Assembly (NCBI GenBank): GCA_002707495.1
Contig: PAMZ01000022.1
Location: forward strand, 248,001 to 312,000
Length of the DNA: 64,000 nt
DNA from: Halobacteriovoraceae bacterium
GTDB lineage: Bacteria > Bdellovibrionota > Bacteriovoracia > Bacteriovoracales > Bacteriovoracaceae
Direction of reading: 5' to 3'
Shown here: positions 27,552 to 35,580 of the stretch, piece after piece
How positions within the stretch are numbered: position 1 is the first letter of the stretch
Layout: the number at the start of each line of letters is the position of its first letter
The notes under the pieces: model-generated
What the model was told of the DNA's origin: nothing
Database searches by the model: none
What the model saw: the letters and a program-made list of their open reading frames with translations, nothing else
Position numbers and translations under genes: made by a program

Positions 27552-28358
27552 CTATGCCAGGTCGGTTTTATTGTCTGTAAGCTTATCTATCTCGGCGAGA
27601 ATGCGAGATTGAATATCGATGGAATCATCTAACTCAGAATGAGCTTCATGTCTGAGCATATTTTCAACTTTGGTTTTTAAATAATCAACCGCTAGATTAG
27701 GGCCATCGTTGATAAGTCCGTAAGGGCCTTCGGCTAGGAAATTTATATTATGAGAAACGTTTTGGGGAATATTATCGTTATTAAAACCAACTGAATCGAG
27801 GGTCACCATGAGATCAATTTTTCTAAAACCGTTTTCAATTGTATTCAGTTCATTAGCGATTTCAACGATGGTATCCCCACCAAAACTGTGACCTACTAAT
27901 ACTATGGGCTGATTCTGTTTATGCTTCATAATATCTTCTATAATTTCGTCTCGCTGATCCCAAGCAAAATGTTTAGCCCCCGTGATAGCTTCCGCCATAT
28001 CCTTGACTCCATCGTAATTGCCTTTGATTGACCCAGCTCCAAACCAGTCAAAGCCGCTAATAAAATAGATTCCAGGCTCATCTAGATTTCCAAATTTTGA
28101 ACGATGAACTTTCTCCATCTTTTTGGGAGCCTCAAGTTGTTTTTCTAATTTTAGTTTCTCTGATTTATCATCTTCAACTGCTTCCAGTTTTTCTTTAAGC
28201 TCTTTAGCTTCTTTCGAGATTTCAATCTTATCTTTTTGTACGAGTTTTTTTTCTTTTTCTACTTCAGCTGCAATATCCTCTTTAGAGGCCTGGGGCTTCT
28301 TTGGCTTTAGTGCGTCTGGTGAATATAAAAGGGCCGGGTTTGCGCTTATTCTCGACAT
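27552..28358 (-). CDS. Alpha/beta-hydrolase (lipase-like) with charged N-terminal extension
   Basis: The 268-residue protein has a lysine/glutamate-rich, coiled-coil-like N-terminus (about 15-80), then an alpha/beta-hydrolase region. ISGFDWFGAGS is placed as the oxyanion-loop strand, and PIVLVGHSFGGDTIVEIA contains the nucleophile elbow G-H-S-F-G. LMVTLDSVGF could supply the acid residue, and HEAHSELD may hold the histidine near the C-terminus. There is no clear signal peptide. It may be a lipase or esterase; the substrate is unknown. Confidence 0.75.
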   Translation of the reverse strand: MSRISANPALLYSPDALKPKKPQASKEDIAAEVEKEKKLVQKDKIEISKEAKELKEKLEAVEDDKSEKLKLEKQLEAPKKMEKVHRSKFGNLDEPGIYFISGFDWFGAGSIKGNYDGVKDMAEAITGAKHFAWDQRDEIIEDIMKHKQNQPIVLVGHSFGGDTIVEIANELNTIENGFRKIDLMVTLDSVGFNNDNIPQNVSHNINFLAEGPYGLINDGPNLAVDYLKTKVENMLRHEAHSELDDSIDIQSRILAEIDKLTDNKTDLA

Positions 28359-28449
28359 AGCTCTATTTTACAGAGGTTTAGGATCAACCACCACAGGGCA
28401 AAAAGGGTTGTTTCCGACAAGACTTATCAGTTATCAATCGCGTACGAAC

Positions 28450-29442
28450 TTACCTATGTTCTATAATACTAGAAAAAGCTCGACTTAATTTTCTTTGTCG
28501 GGGGGAGTATTTAGAGTTTAAATTTTTATCTTCAGCTATCTTTTTTTCAACTTGACGATGCAATTTAGTTAAACTCTCTTGAACTGCACCTCTTGCTCTC
28601 ATCAAAATTCTAGTGTCAACTAATTCAATCAAACCGATTTCAACCAGACTAGTAGGAGTTATTAGCTGAAGTCCATTACTTATTGTAATAGGAGACTTTA
28701 AAGTCTTTGTCTTTTCAAAAACGAGAGAGGTCTTTTCAATAAGCTCGTGAGCTGCTTTAACAGAATTCTCAGCGAATGCTTTATCCGAAGAGTATCTTTC
28801 CTTATTACCTTGATGTTTTTTATATATATCTGATGCAAATATTGCCGTACTAAGAATTAAACCAGTGGAAGTTAAATCATTTTTTTCAAGGTAATCTGTA
28901 AGTTCTTCTGATTTATAGTCATTGCCTTCTGAGTTAATTGAAAAGAGCTTCTCTGATTCAATTACTATCGTAGCTATATATCCAGAACTGGCCCCAACCT
29001 GTGAACCCAAGAACTTCTCTGGGTATTCAGGCTGAAAATTTGTGAGGGTTAGAATCATCTGAAAAGGCACAAGGACAAAACCACTAAAAAGCTTTTTTCT
29101 AAACTGAGCTATATTAAGATTATCAAATTTCGCCAAAAGATGGACTTCCCAAATCAAAAGATAAGGAAGCAAGACTGCGGTTAGGAAATGCCTCAAAAAC
29201 GTTTTGCCCTTAGAGTTTTTATCGAGCATATCTTCAAGTCTTTGATGAATTTTCCCTGTTATAAATGAAGTCAAAATCACCTGACTGAAAATCCAGATGA
29301 GAAGCCCATTGAAGTAAAAATCTAGTTCTCCAAGAGTTTTTTGATAATAAAGCCCCCCCAAAAAAATAAGCTGCAAGAACTGCAAAGGAAAATACCGATT
29401 GAATAAAATTTCTTTGAAAGATTCTCTAGATAATTTTTTCAT
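28450..29442 (-). CDS. Membrane protein of unknown function
   Basis: The 330-residue product has about four predicted membrane helices in its first 150 residues (for example FPLQFLQLIFLGGLYY, GLLIWIFSQVILTSFIT, FLTAVLLPYLLIWEVHL) and a basic, helical C-terminal half. No domain is recognised. The region between its start and parB is short and holds the parB terminator, so it is a separate transcript. Confidence 0.65.
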   Translation of the reverse strand: MKKLSRESFKEILFNRYFPLQFLQLIFLGGLYYQKTLGELDFYFNGLLIWIFSQVILTSFITGKIHQRLEDMLDKNSKGKTFLRHFLTAVLLPYLLIWEVHLLAKFDNLNIAQFRKKLFSGFVLVPFQMILTLTNFQPEYPEKFLGSQVGASSGYIATIVIESEKLFSINSEGNDYKSEELTDYLEKNDLTSTGLILSTAIFASDIYKKHQGNKERYSSDKAFAENSVKAAHELIEKTSLVFEKTKTLKSPITISNGLQLITPTSLVEIGLIELVDTRILMRARGAVQESLTKLHRQVEKKIAEDKNLNSKYSPRQRKLSRAFSSIIEHR

Positions 29443-29583
29443 GTGAATATCATAAAGCTAGATTGGATTCAGGTTGGATTTTCGAGTTATTAATAAAATA
29501 AAACTTATGTATTTTAAGGAGTTAGACCAATTTTTTAGCAGAGTAATGAAAAGAAACAGGCATGAAACATGGGCATTCCCCAT

Positions 29584-29610
29584 AAAAAAAGCCTGCATTC
29601 GCAGGCTTTA
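29584..29610 (-). terminator. Rho-independent terminator after parB
   Basis: Perfect arms GCCTGC (29591-29596) and GCAGGC (29601-29606) with a 4-nt loop are followed on the minus strand by a run of seven T. Confidence 0.85.
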
Positions 29611-29632
29611 CATTCCCCAATTTTTCAACGAT

Positions 29633-30505
29633 TTATTCGGTTAACAAGTCTTGAGTTTCACTCATAATTTTTTTGAGCATAGCCTGCTCTTCTTTAGAAA
29701 GATCTTTCGATTTTTCTTTCATCGCTTTCATAAAAAGCGCCGCTGAGGCAGGAGGTGCTTTTTTAGAAGGCTGCTTTCTTCTTGATTTAATCACGCCACC
29801 TTCAGCTGTGATGGCCCTTTTAAGCTGAAGTCTTTTGGTAATAGAACCATTGATAATACTTCGCTTAAGACTATCTTTGACTTTACCTTTTTCAAGAGCG
29901 CCCCACTCTAGAAGGACGTACTTTTCAGTGTTATGAATTTTTGCTGCTTCTTTCAAAGATTTAGGAAGTTTTGCAATAAGAAGACATCTATGCACTTCCG
30001 ATTTAGAAATCCCAAGAGCCGCTTGTATTTTTCTCTCGCTAGCCCCGGTTAATTTTTTGTAGCCAAAAATAGAATCTGCTTGATCGATATAATGAAGTTG
30101 CTCTCTTGCTGAGTTCTCAGAGAACTGAATCGCCATTAATTCTTCGGGTGTTTTGTCTTCCAAGATAAAGCAAGGAGCTTCGAGCATATCAGGCAATGTG
30201 CTCATCGCTCTAAAACGTCTTTCCCCACAGATCAAAACGAAATGATCTCCTTCTCTGTGCACGACAAGAGGTTGAATCAGACCATTTTCTTTAATATTGG
30301 CAGCCAGTTCCGCAATGCTATCGTCATTAAACTTGGTACGAACTTGCTTTTTAACTGTAATTTTTTCTAGGCGGATATTATCTAATTGGGCCCCGCGTAG
30401 AAGTTTCTCGTCATTGACTTTAAAAATGCGCTGATCGAGATGCGCTGTAATGTCTTTTTTTTCACGTCTTCTTTTTGATACTCTACGAGCAAATTCTTTT
30501 GCCAT
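29633..30505 (-). CDS. parB: ParB/Spo0J-family partition protein
   Basis: The 290-residue protein contains an N-terminal ParB nuclease-like CTP-binding domain with the motif FVLICGERRFRA (about 105-116), then a central helix-turn-helix segment (ERKIQAALGISKSEVHRCLLIAKLP). The C-terminal tail is charged and helical. CTP-dependent ParB proteins load at parS and spread along DNA; together with ParA they segregate the origin. It lies 9 bp after parA. No parS-like site (TGTTTCACGTGAAACA type) was seen in this window, and the neighbours are not origin genes, so this may be a second partition system. Confidence 0.85.
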   Translation of the reverse strand: MAKEFARRVSKRRREKKDITAHLDQRIFKVNDEKLLRGAQLDNIRLEKITVKKQVRTKFNDDSIAELAANIKENGLIQPLVVHREGDHFVLICGERRFRAMSTLPDMLEAPCFILEDKTPEELMAIQFSENSAREQLHYIDQADSIFGYKKLTGASERKIQAALGISKSEVHRCLLIAKLPKSLKEAAKIHNTEKYVLLEWGALEKGKVKDSLKRSIINGSITKRLQLKRAITAEGGVIKSRRKQPSKKAPPASAALFMKAMKEKSKDLSKEEQAMLKKIMSETQDLLTE

Positions 30506-30514
30506 GCAATTTTC

Positions 30515-31294
30515 CTACCTTAATCCTAGTGAGTCCCATAATTGTGAATAGTCTGCTTTACCTTTAGATTTTTTACCCATTAAAAAAACAGGCTTACGAA
30601 GGGCGATTGACTCTTGCATATCTACCAAGTTTCGAACTCCAGGCGTAACCTTAAAGGATTGAGCGAGCTCTTCGAGTCTTTGTCTTTCAAGCTTTCTTCT
30701 GGCGTTAACCATAGACGGAATAATATTAAATTCAAGACCTGGATTTTCAGATTCTTTGATAATTTCAAATGTATCCATTAACTCTTCTAGACCATCAATG
30801 GAGTAGTCTTGAGCTTGAGTTGGGATAAGTACTCTATCAGAAGCGACCAATGCCATGATCAATTCATCACCAAGCATTGGAGGTGTATCAATCACAATAT
30901 AGTCAAACTGATCTTTAATCTCTTGCAATCTAAGTTTTAAAAGTCGCTCTTTTCTTCCGGCGTTCTTTCTTACTTCAGACTCTGAAAGAATTAAAAGCTT
31001 GGCAAGATTTGCCATATGACGACTAGAAGGAATCACAGAAAGATTTTGATAAAAATCGTGCTCTCCTTCACTAGGACATATAACATCTTCCGCCTCAACG
31101 TCACCAATCAACCACTCAGGGATTAATGTTCTTCGAACGTCCACTCCAAGAGTGGTACTAAGGTTCGCTTGCGAATCAAGATCTATCACTAAAACTTTAT
31201 TTCCTTGGTGGGCCAGATGAGTAGATAGCTGATAGGCCTGCATGGTCTTACCAACTCCACCTTTATTATTTGCAATCGTAATTACTTTGCACAT
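30515..31294 (-). CDS. parA: ParA-family partition ATPase
   Basis: The 259-residue protein has the deviant Walker A motif NNKGGVGKT at 8-16, Walker A' LVIDLDSQANLS and Walker B YIVIDTPPML. It is a plain ParA (Soj) without the N-terminal HTH of plasmid types. It binds DNA non-specifically as the ATP dimer and is stimulated by ParB. A GGGAG site precedes the ATG, and the operon is divergent from the cysteine desulfurase gene. Confidence 0.9.
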   Translation of the reverse strand: MCKVITIANNKGGVGKTMQAYQLSTHLAHQGNKVLVIDLDSQANLSTTLGVDVRRTLIPEWLIGDVEAEDVICPSEGEHDFYQNLSVIPSSRHMANLAKLLILSESEVRKNAGRKERLLKLRLQEIKDQFDYIVIDTPPMLGDELIMALVASDRVLIPTQAQDYSIDGLEELMDTFEIIKESENPGLEFNIIPSMVNARRKLERQRLEELAQSFKVTPGVRNLVDMQESIALRKPVFLMGKKSKGKADYSQLWDSLGLR

Positions 31295-31431
31295 TGCGAA
31301 CTCCCTTTCATGTCCTATAGTAAAATTTTAAGACCGCTATCACATAACGTCAAAAAATAACGCTCACGCCAAATTTTTGGCACTAGTCTTCAGTTATCAA
31401 CAATGCTAATATTTAGGAAACTGGAGACTAA

Positions 31432-32583
31432 ATGATTTACGCTGACTATAACGGGTCTGCTCCCATCTCAACTTCTGTAACTGAATATTTAAAAGAACGA
31501 TTCAATCAAGGTGAATACTCCAACCCCAATGCTACTCACGAGTTAGGGCGAAAGATGCTTTTTAAAATGGAAGATGCCAGAAGGTCTTTAGCCAGAGTCT
31601 TAGGTTGTAAGTCTTCCCAAATAACATTTAACTCCGGTTCCAGTGAGGGGATCTCACATATTTTTCACTCCATTCTTTCAAGTGAACAAAAGAAAAAAAT
31701 TATTATTACCTCGGAAATTGAACATATGGCCATCGTTCAGGCCTGTGATTATTACGAAAAAAGGCGTGGGTTTAAAACCGAAACGATTAAAACTCTAGAA
31801 AATGGGCAAGTAGATGTTAATCACTTCAAAAGTATACTCGAAACCCATAAAGATAATATCGCCATGGTCACGGTGATTGCTGCCAATAATGAAACTGGTG
31901 TTATTCAACCCTATCAAGAAATTGGAAAGCTCTGCCAGGATAATAACATCATCTTTTTTAGTGATACCACCCAATATATTGGAAAAACTCCTTTTAAGTT
32001 TGAAGACTCCTATATGGACTTTGCGGTCTCGAGTTCGCACAAAATTGGTGCACTCATCGGCAGTGGGTTTATCATCAGTAAAAATCCAGAACTCCTAAGA
32101 CCTTTTATCTTCGGAGGCGGTCAAGAAAGTGGTCACCGCGGGGGAACTCAAAACTATCTTGGGATCGAAACCATGGGAGTTGCCATTGAGGATTTTGAAA
32201 GAAACCAAGAATGGCTTAGAAAAGTTCACGAGCTAAGAGAGAGATTTGAAGCCAATATGAAAAACAAATTTGCTCAGGTTTATATTGTGGGAGAAAGTGC
32301 ACCAAGACTCGCTTCGACAACTATGATAGCCATTCCTGGAATTCCAGGCCAAGCCGTACAAGCAGTTTTAGAAACAGAAAAGGTTTATGTGACGACATCA
32401 TCGGCTTGTTCAGATAAAAAAGCGGGCAATAGAATTCTTGAATCTATGGGGCTCGACTGCAATATTAGCGGCTCAGTTGTGCGAGTGAGTCTGTGTATGA
32501 ACTCAAATCAGGCATTATATGACCGAATTGAAGAAGCTCTTACCAACGCCTATAATAAGCTTATAGAAGTATATAAACTATAA
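31432..32583 (+). CDS. Cysteine desulfurase (NifS/IscS-like)
   Basis: The 383-residue class V aminotransferase-fold enzyme begins IYADYNGSAPIS and carries the PLP lysine in SSHKIG (K204), substrate-binding HMAIVQAC and NNETGVIQP, and a catalytic cysteine in TSSACSDKKAG (C326). These indicate sulfur mobilisation from cysteine, giving persulfide for Fe-S clusters or thio-modification. The usual iscU/iscA neighbours are absent, so a role in tRNA thiolation is equally possible. The gene ends 7 bp before the lipoprotein gene. Confidence 0.9.
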   Translation: MIYADYNGSAPISTSVTEYLKERFNQGEYSNPNATHELGRKMLFKMEDARRSLARVLGCKSSQITFNSGSSEGISHIFHSILSSEQKKKIIITSEIEHMAIVQACDYYEKRRGFKTETIKTLENGQVDVNHFKSILETHKDNIAMVTVIAANNETGVIQPYQEIGKLCQDNNIIFFSDTTQYIGKTPFKFEDSYMDFAVSSSHKIGALIGSGFIISKNPELLRPFIFGGGQESGHRGGTQNYLGIETMGVAIEDFERNQEWLRKVHELRERFEANMKNKFAQVYIVGESAPRLASTTMIAIPGIPGQAVQAVLETEKVYVTTSSACSDKKAGNRILESMGLDCNISGSVVRVSLCMNSNQALYDRIEEALTNAYNKLIEVYKL

Positions 32584-32590
32584 GTGACTT

Positions 32591-33808
32591 ATGAAAATTG
32601 TATTGATTCTATTGACCCTAGGGCTCATGCCTATGCATTCGTGTACGACATCGCACAAGATGGCGGACAATCAAAAGCCGTCTGGTCATTATCGACTCTA
32701 CACGTACCCAGATAAGACACCCAAAAAAAAATTCGACTCTAAGAGATTTAAGCGAGTTGCCTTTATAAGTTCTAACGATTTTAAAGGGCAAGTTTATCCC
32801 GAAATAACTCCCATTAATAATCGTTTTAAAGAACAGCGCTTACTTAAAGTCGGTGGCGTCGCAAATATGAAGGCTTATATTGATATTTTTCGTGATCGCT
32901 ACGGTGACGAAATGGTCTACGTTGATGCGGGTTCGTTTTTAGATATTAAAAAAAATCATGCTCAAACCATTTTCATGTATAAGTATTTAGGTGTTGATGT
33001 TGCAAGTCTTGGCCTTAACGAATTTAAAATTGATACACCCAGTAGCCTCACTCATATTGATTACCTCTCTTCACTGACAAAAGATATTCCTTTCGATCTC
33101 GTCAATGCCAATCTTTTTAATCTGGTTAAAGCGCAACAAGTAGTACTCCCTGGATCGAAAGAGACAGTCATCAAAGAGTTTAATGGTCTCAAGATTGGAT
33201 TTGTAGGAATACTGACCCGTGATCTAGCTAAAAAAATTCCTGATAAAAAAATTAATGGACTCTATATTCAAAACCCACTTAAAAATATTGTCAGTCAGGC
33301 GACAAAGCTTAGAAGAAACGGAGCGAATATTATTGTTATGCTAGCGAACGAAGGACTTGACTGTACTTCTCGCCAAGCTCATTCGATGAATCTCTCAGAA
33401 GATAAAGTCAATTTTGATCCCCTGGACTCTGGTCATTGTAAAACATATGAGAGTGATTTTTATGAACTCCTAAAGGAGCTCCCACAAGGAACTGTTGATC
33501 TGGCCATCACCAGTGGCGGCAATTCCAAAGTCGCAAATATCGTACAAGATCTTCCCGTCGTGCAAAATCGTGGGAAAGGACAGTTTCTCTCTTGGGTAGA
33601 GCTTTATTACGACACTAAATATCAGACAATCGTTCCTCAAATGACGAAACTCTTTCAACCAGTAATGCTTTGTCAAAACTTTTTAAAAAACTCTCAAGAC
33701 TGTTTTAAAGAGGGATCAATTGATAACTCCGAGCTTATTCCGGCGAAATTTTTTGGAAAAGAAATTAAGGTTCAAGACCTACCGAGATCCATTCCTAGAC
33801 TTGAGTAA
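32591..33808 (+). CDS. 5'-nucleotidase-like lipoprotein with degraded metal site
   Basis: The 405-residue lipoprotein (signal ending MPMHSC, cysteine 18) follows the UshA/calcineurin-like fold: FISSNDFKGQVYPE at 58-71, KVGGVANMKAYI, VYVDAGSFLD at 109-118, ASLGLNEFKID at 138-148, and a late ITSGGNSKVAN at 306-316. In active enzymes these read NDxHG, DAGD, GNHEFD and GGHTH. Here the ligands are changed: K65 for H, S115 for D, N143 for H, N253 in place of the middle histidine and GGNSK for GGHSH. It is very likely an inactive pseudoenzyme that binds something in the envelope. It starts 7 bp after the desulfurase gene. Confidence 0.78.
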   Translation: MKIVLILLTLGLMPMHSCTTSHKMADNQKPSGHYRLYTYPDKTPKKKFDSKRFKRVAFISSNDFKGQVYPEITPINNRFKEQRLLKVGGVANMKAYIDIFRDRYGDEMVYVDAGSFLDIKKNHAQTIFMYKYLGVDVASLGLNEFKIDTPSSLTHIDYLSSLTKDIPFDLVNANLFNLVKAQQVVLPGSKETVIKEFNGLKIGFVGILTRDLAKKIPDKKINGLYIQNPLKNIVSQATKLRRNGANIIVMLANEGLDCTSRQAHSMNLSEDKVNFDPLDSGHCKTYESDFYELLKELPQGTVDLAITSGGNSKVANIVQDLPVVQNRGKGQFLSWVELYYDTKYQTIVPQMTKLFQPVMLCQNFLKNSQDCFKEGSIDNSELIPAKFFGKEIKVQDLPRSIPRLE

Positions 33809-33810
33809 AA

Positions 33811-34572
33811 TCATTTACAAATTAATCTCGCAGACTCACAGAAAACTCTCAGTCCTGGCTTACAAAAACCAATGGGACTATCGGGAATACAATAATCTAA
33901 TTTAAAACTTGTGGCACTCCAGCCTCGAATACAGGCAGGTTGATTCATTCCACCACAGCCAAAATCAGCGCAAATTTTTGAAAAATCTGTTTTACAATTT
34001 GAATCGATTATATTGAGAACTGATTTTGGACAAAAGTCACAATCATTTTTTTTCAATACCTCACATTGGTCATCAACTTGATAGCAAATATCTCGATTTT
34101 TCAATTTATATTGTGATTCATCACTTAGTGTTGAAACCAATACCATGGGGTCTTTGGGAAGAGAGAAGCTTACAACCTTGCTGTCTAAAAAAAGTTTTAA
34201 CTTTTTTGATGTTAATTCGAAGGCAAAATTATAAAGACCTTCTTTTTTAAGTTGCTCAAAATCAAGCAGATAGTCCTCACAGCTCTCTTGCATTTTAGCT
34301 TGGTGGAGATAAAGAGTCCCCGTTTGATCTGAACTCGGAACCTGATAAAAAACACAGTCTTTTAAAGGTCTAAAGTTTTTAGCATTAAGCTTCACTTCAA
34401 AAACTTTCAAACTCGTTCCAACGGGCTCTTCAAGAGGAGAACCTTGCTTAATTCTTGGATTCAATTTTACTGAGACTAGACTCTTCCAACGATGAATGAG
34501 AGTTTCTTCAAACTCTAAAGCTTGAGCTGAGCCAACTGAAATAAATAAGAGAAGGCTTAATAATACATACAT
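33811..34572 (-). CDS. Exported protein with cysteine-rich C-terminus
   Basis: The 253-residue product has a signal peptide (MYVLLSLLLFISVGSAQA). Residues 20-150 are beta-rich, and the C-terminal third (about 165-253) has about 15 cysteines in pairs (CYQVDDQCEVLKKNDCDFCP, CADFGCGGMNQPAC), implying a disulfide-stabilised extracellular domain. No family is recognised. It overlaps the upstream gene by 16 bp, forming a two-gene operon with the sulfatase-modifying-like protein. Confidence 0.7.
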   Translation of the reverse strand: MYVLLSLLLFISVGSAQALEFEETLIHRWKSLVSVKLNPRIKQGSPLEEPVGTSLKVFEVKLNAKNFRPLKDCVFYQVPSSDQTGTLYLHQAKMQESCEDYLLDFEQLKKEGLYNFAFELTSKKLKLFLDSKVVSFSLPKDPMVLVSTLSDESQYKLKNRDICYQVDDQCEVLKKNDCDFCPKSVLNIIDSNCKTDFSKICADFGCGGMNQPACIRGWSATSFKLDYCIPDSPIGFCKPGLRVFCESARLICK

Positions 34573-35564
34573 CTAAATGCCACTCCTTTTACTTCTTGTT
34601 TTTGATCTAGTTTACCTAAGTATTTTTCCTTAAAATCAAATTCTGATCGACCTAGCCAACTTGCCCTCAGACCCAGTTGATGCCAGGGATTTTCAACTGG
34701 CAGAAATTGACTTGAGACTTTTAAATTCGCCTCAGGCATAAAAGGATTTTCAAAGACTTCAGGAAGACTGCCTATTACATGGAAAACACCACTCCAACTT
34801 GTTCCGACTCGCTCCATGGCTGAAACTTGAGAGCAGCCAGCAAATCTAAAACTCTCACAATCCTTTTTGAGTTTGTTTGCCTTAGACCACGGATAAATAG
34901 ATTTTTTAATAAGCGCTATGGGTCCTGTTTGAGGAAAAAAACTTGCGGCATCCATCACATGGCTTTGAAGCAGGTGTCCCCCTTGAGCGAAGCAATACTC
35001 ATGCCTTTCTTCTAAACTAAGCCCGGTAGCAGGCTTAATGGACTCTTTATAACTAAGTTTGAGCGACTGATTCCTCCATCGAACCACTTCAAAATTATTA
35101 ACATAAAATCTATCAATAAAAATATCTTGGCCTAAATTGTCCCAAATTTGTTCTGAATAATCGCGAGGACCTGCTGAGTAAATATTTTCAGGCAAAGCGA
35201 CTCTATGACATCGGTTCTTCAGAAGTATCCGTGTCTGATTCAAGGTTAAATAGAGATCCCCATTATTTCTCAATTCATAGGAGTTGATTTTAACTCCTGA
35301 ATACTTGAGCTGACAGAGAAGTGGTTCTGGGTGGCATTTAATAAAATCAGAAGAGAGAGGAATATCCGAACATTGATCCAATGCTTTCTTCTCGTATTTG
35401 CCGAAGCGCCAATACTCTGAGATCTGTTCAATAGGATCCAACTTACTTGAGTCTTTCACTCTCACTTCTTTATCAAGTGACTGATAAATAAAGTAAAAAA
35501 CGATAGGCAAAAGGATGAGTCCGGCAACAATCCCTTTATATTTTGATATAATCAAAGACAGCAT
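34557..35564 (-). CDS. Membrane-anchored FGE-sulfatase-like protein, degenerate
   Basis: The 335-residue protein has one N-terminal membrane helix (about 12-29) and a periplasmic region. Its second half follows the formylglycine-generating-enzyme-like fold: IFIDRFYVNNFEVVRW (like FYIDxYEVTNxxY), LSLEERHEYCFAQGGHLLQ (like AxxYCxxxGxRLPTE), GSLPEVFENP (like GNVWEW) and a final KGVAFRCMYY (like GFRC). Tryptophan and acidic residues of the usual GNVWEW motif are replaced. It probably has the fold without the copper-dependent oxidase activity, as is common for this domain in secreted binding proteins. Confidence 0.62.
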   Translation of the reverse strand: MLSLIISKYKGIVAGLILLPIVFYFIYQSLDKEVRVKDSSKLDPIEQISEYWRFGKYEKKALDQCSDIPLSSDFIKCHPEPLLCQLKYSGVKINSYELRNNGDLYLTLNQTRILLKNRCHRVALPENIYSAGPRDYSEQIWDNLGQDIFIDRFYVNNFEVVRWRNQSLKLSYKESIKPATGLSLEERHEYCFAQGGHLLQSHVMDAASFFPQTGPIALIKKSIYPWSKANKLKKDCESFRFAGCSQVSAMERVGTSWSGVFHVIGSLPEVFENPFMPEANLKVSSQFLPVENPWHQLGLRASWLGRSEFDFKEKYLGKLDQKQEVKGVAFRCMYY

Positions 35565-35580
35565 TACTAGGGAAGTTTAT

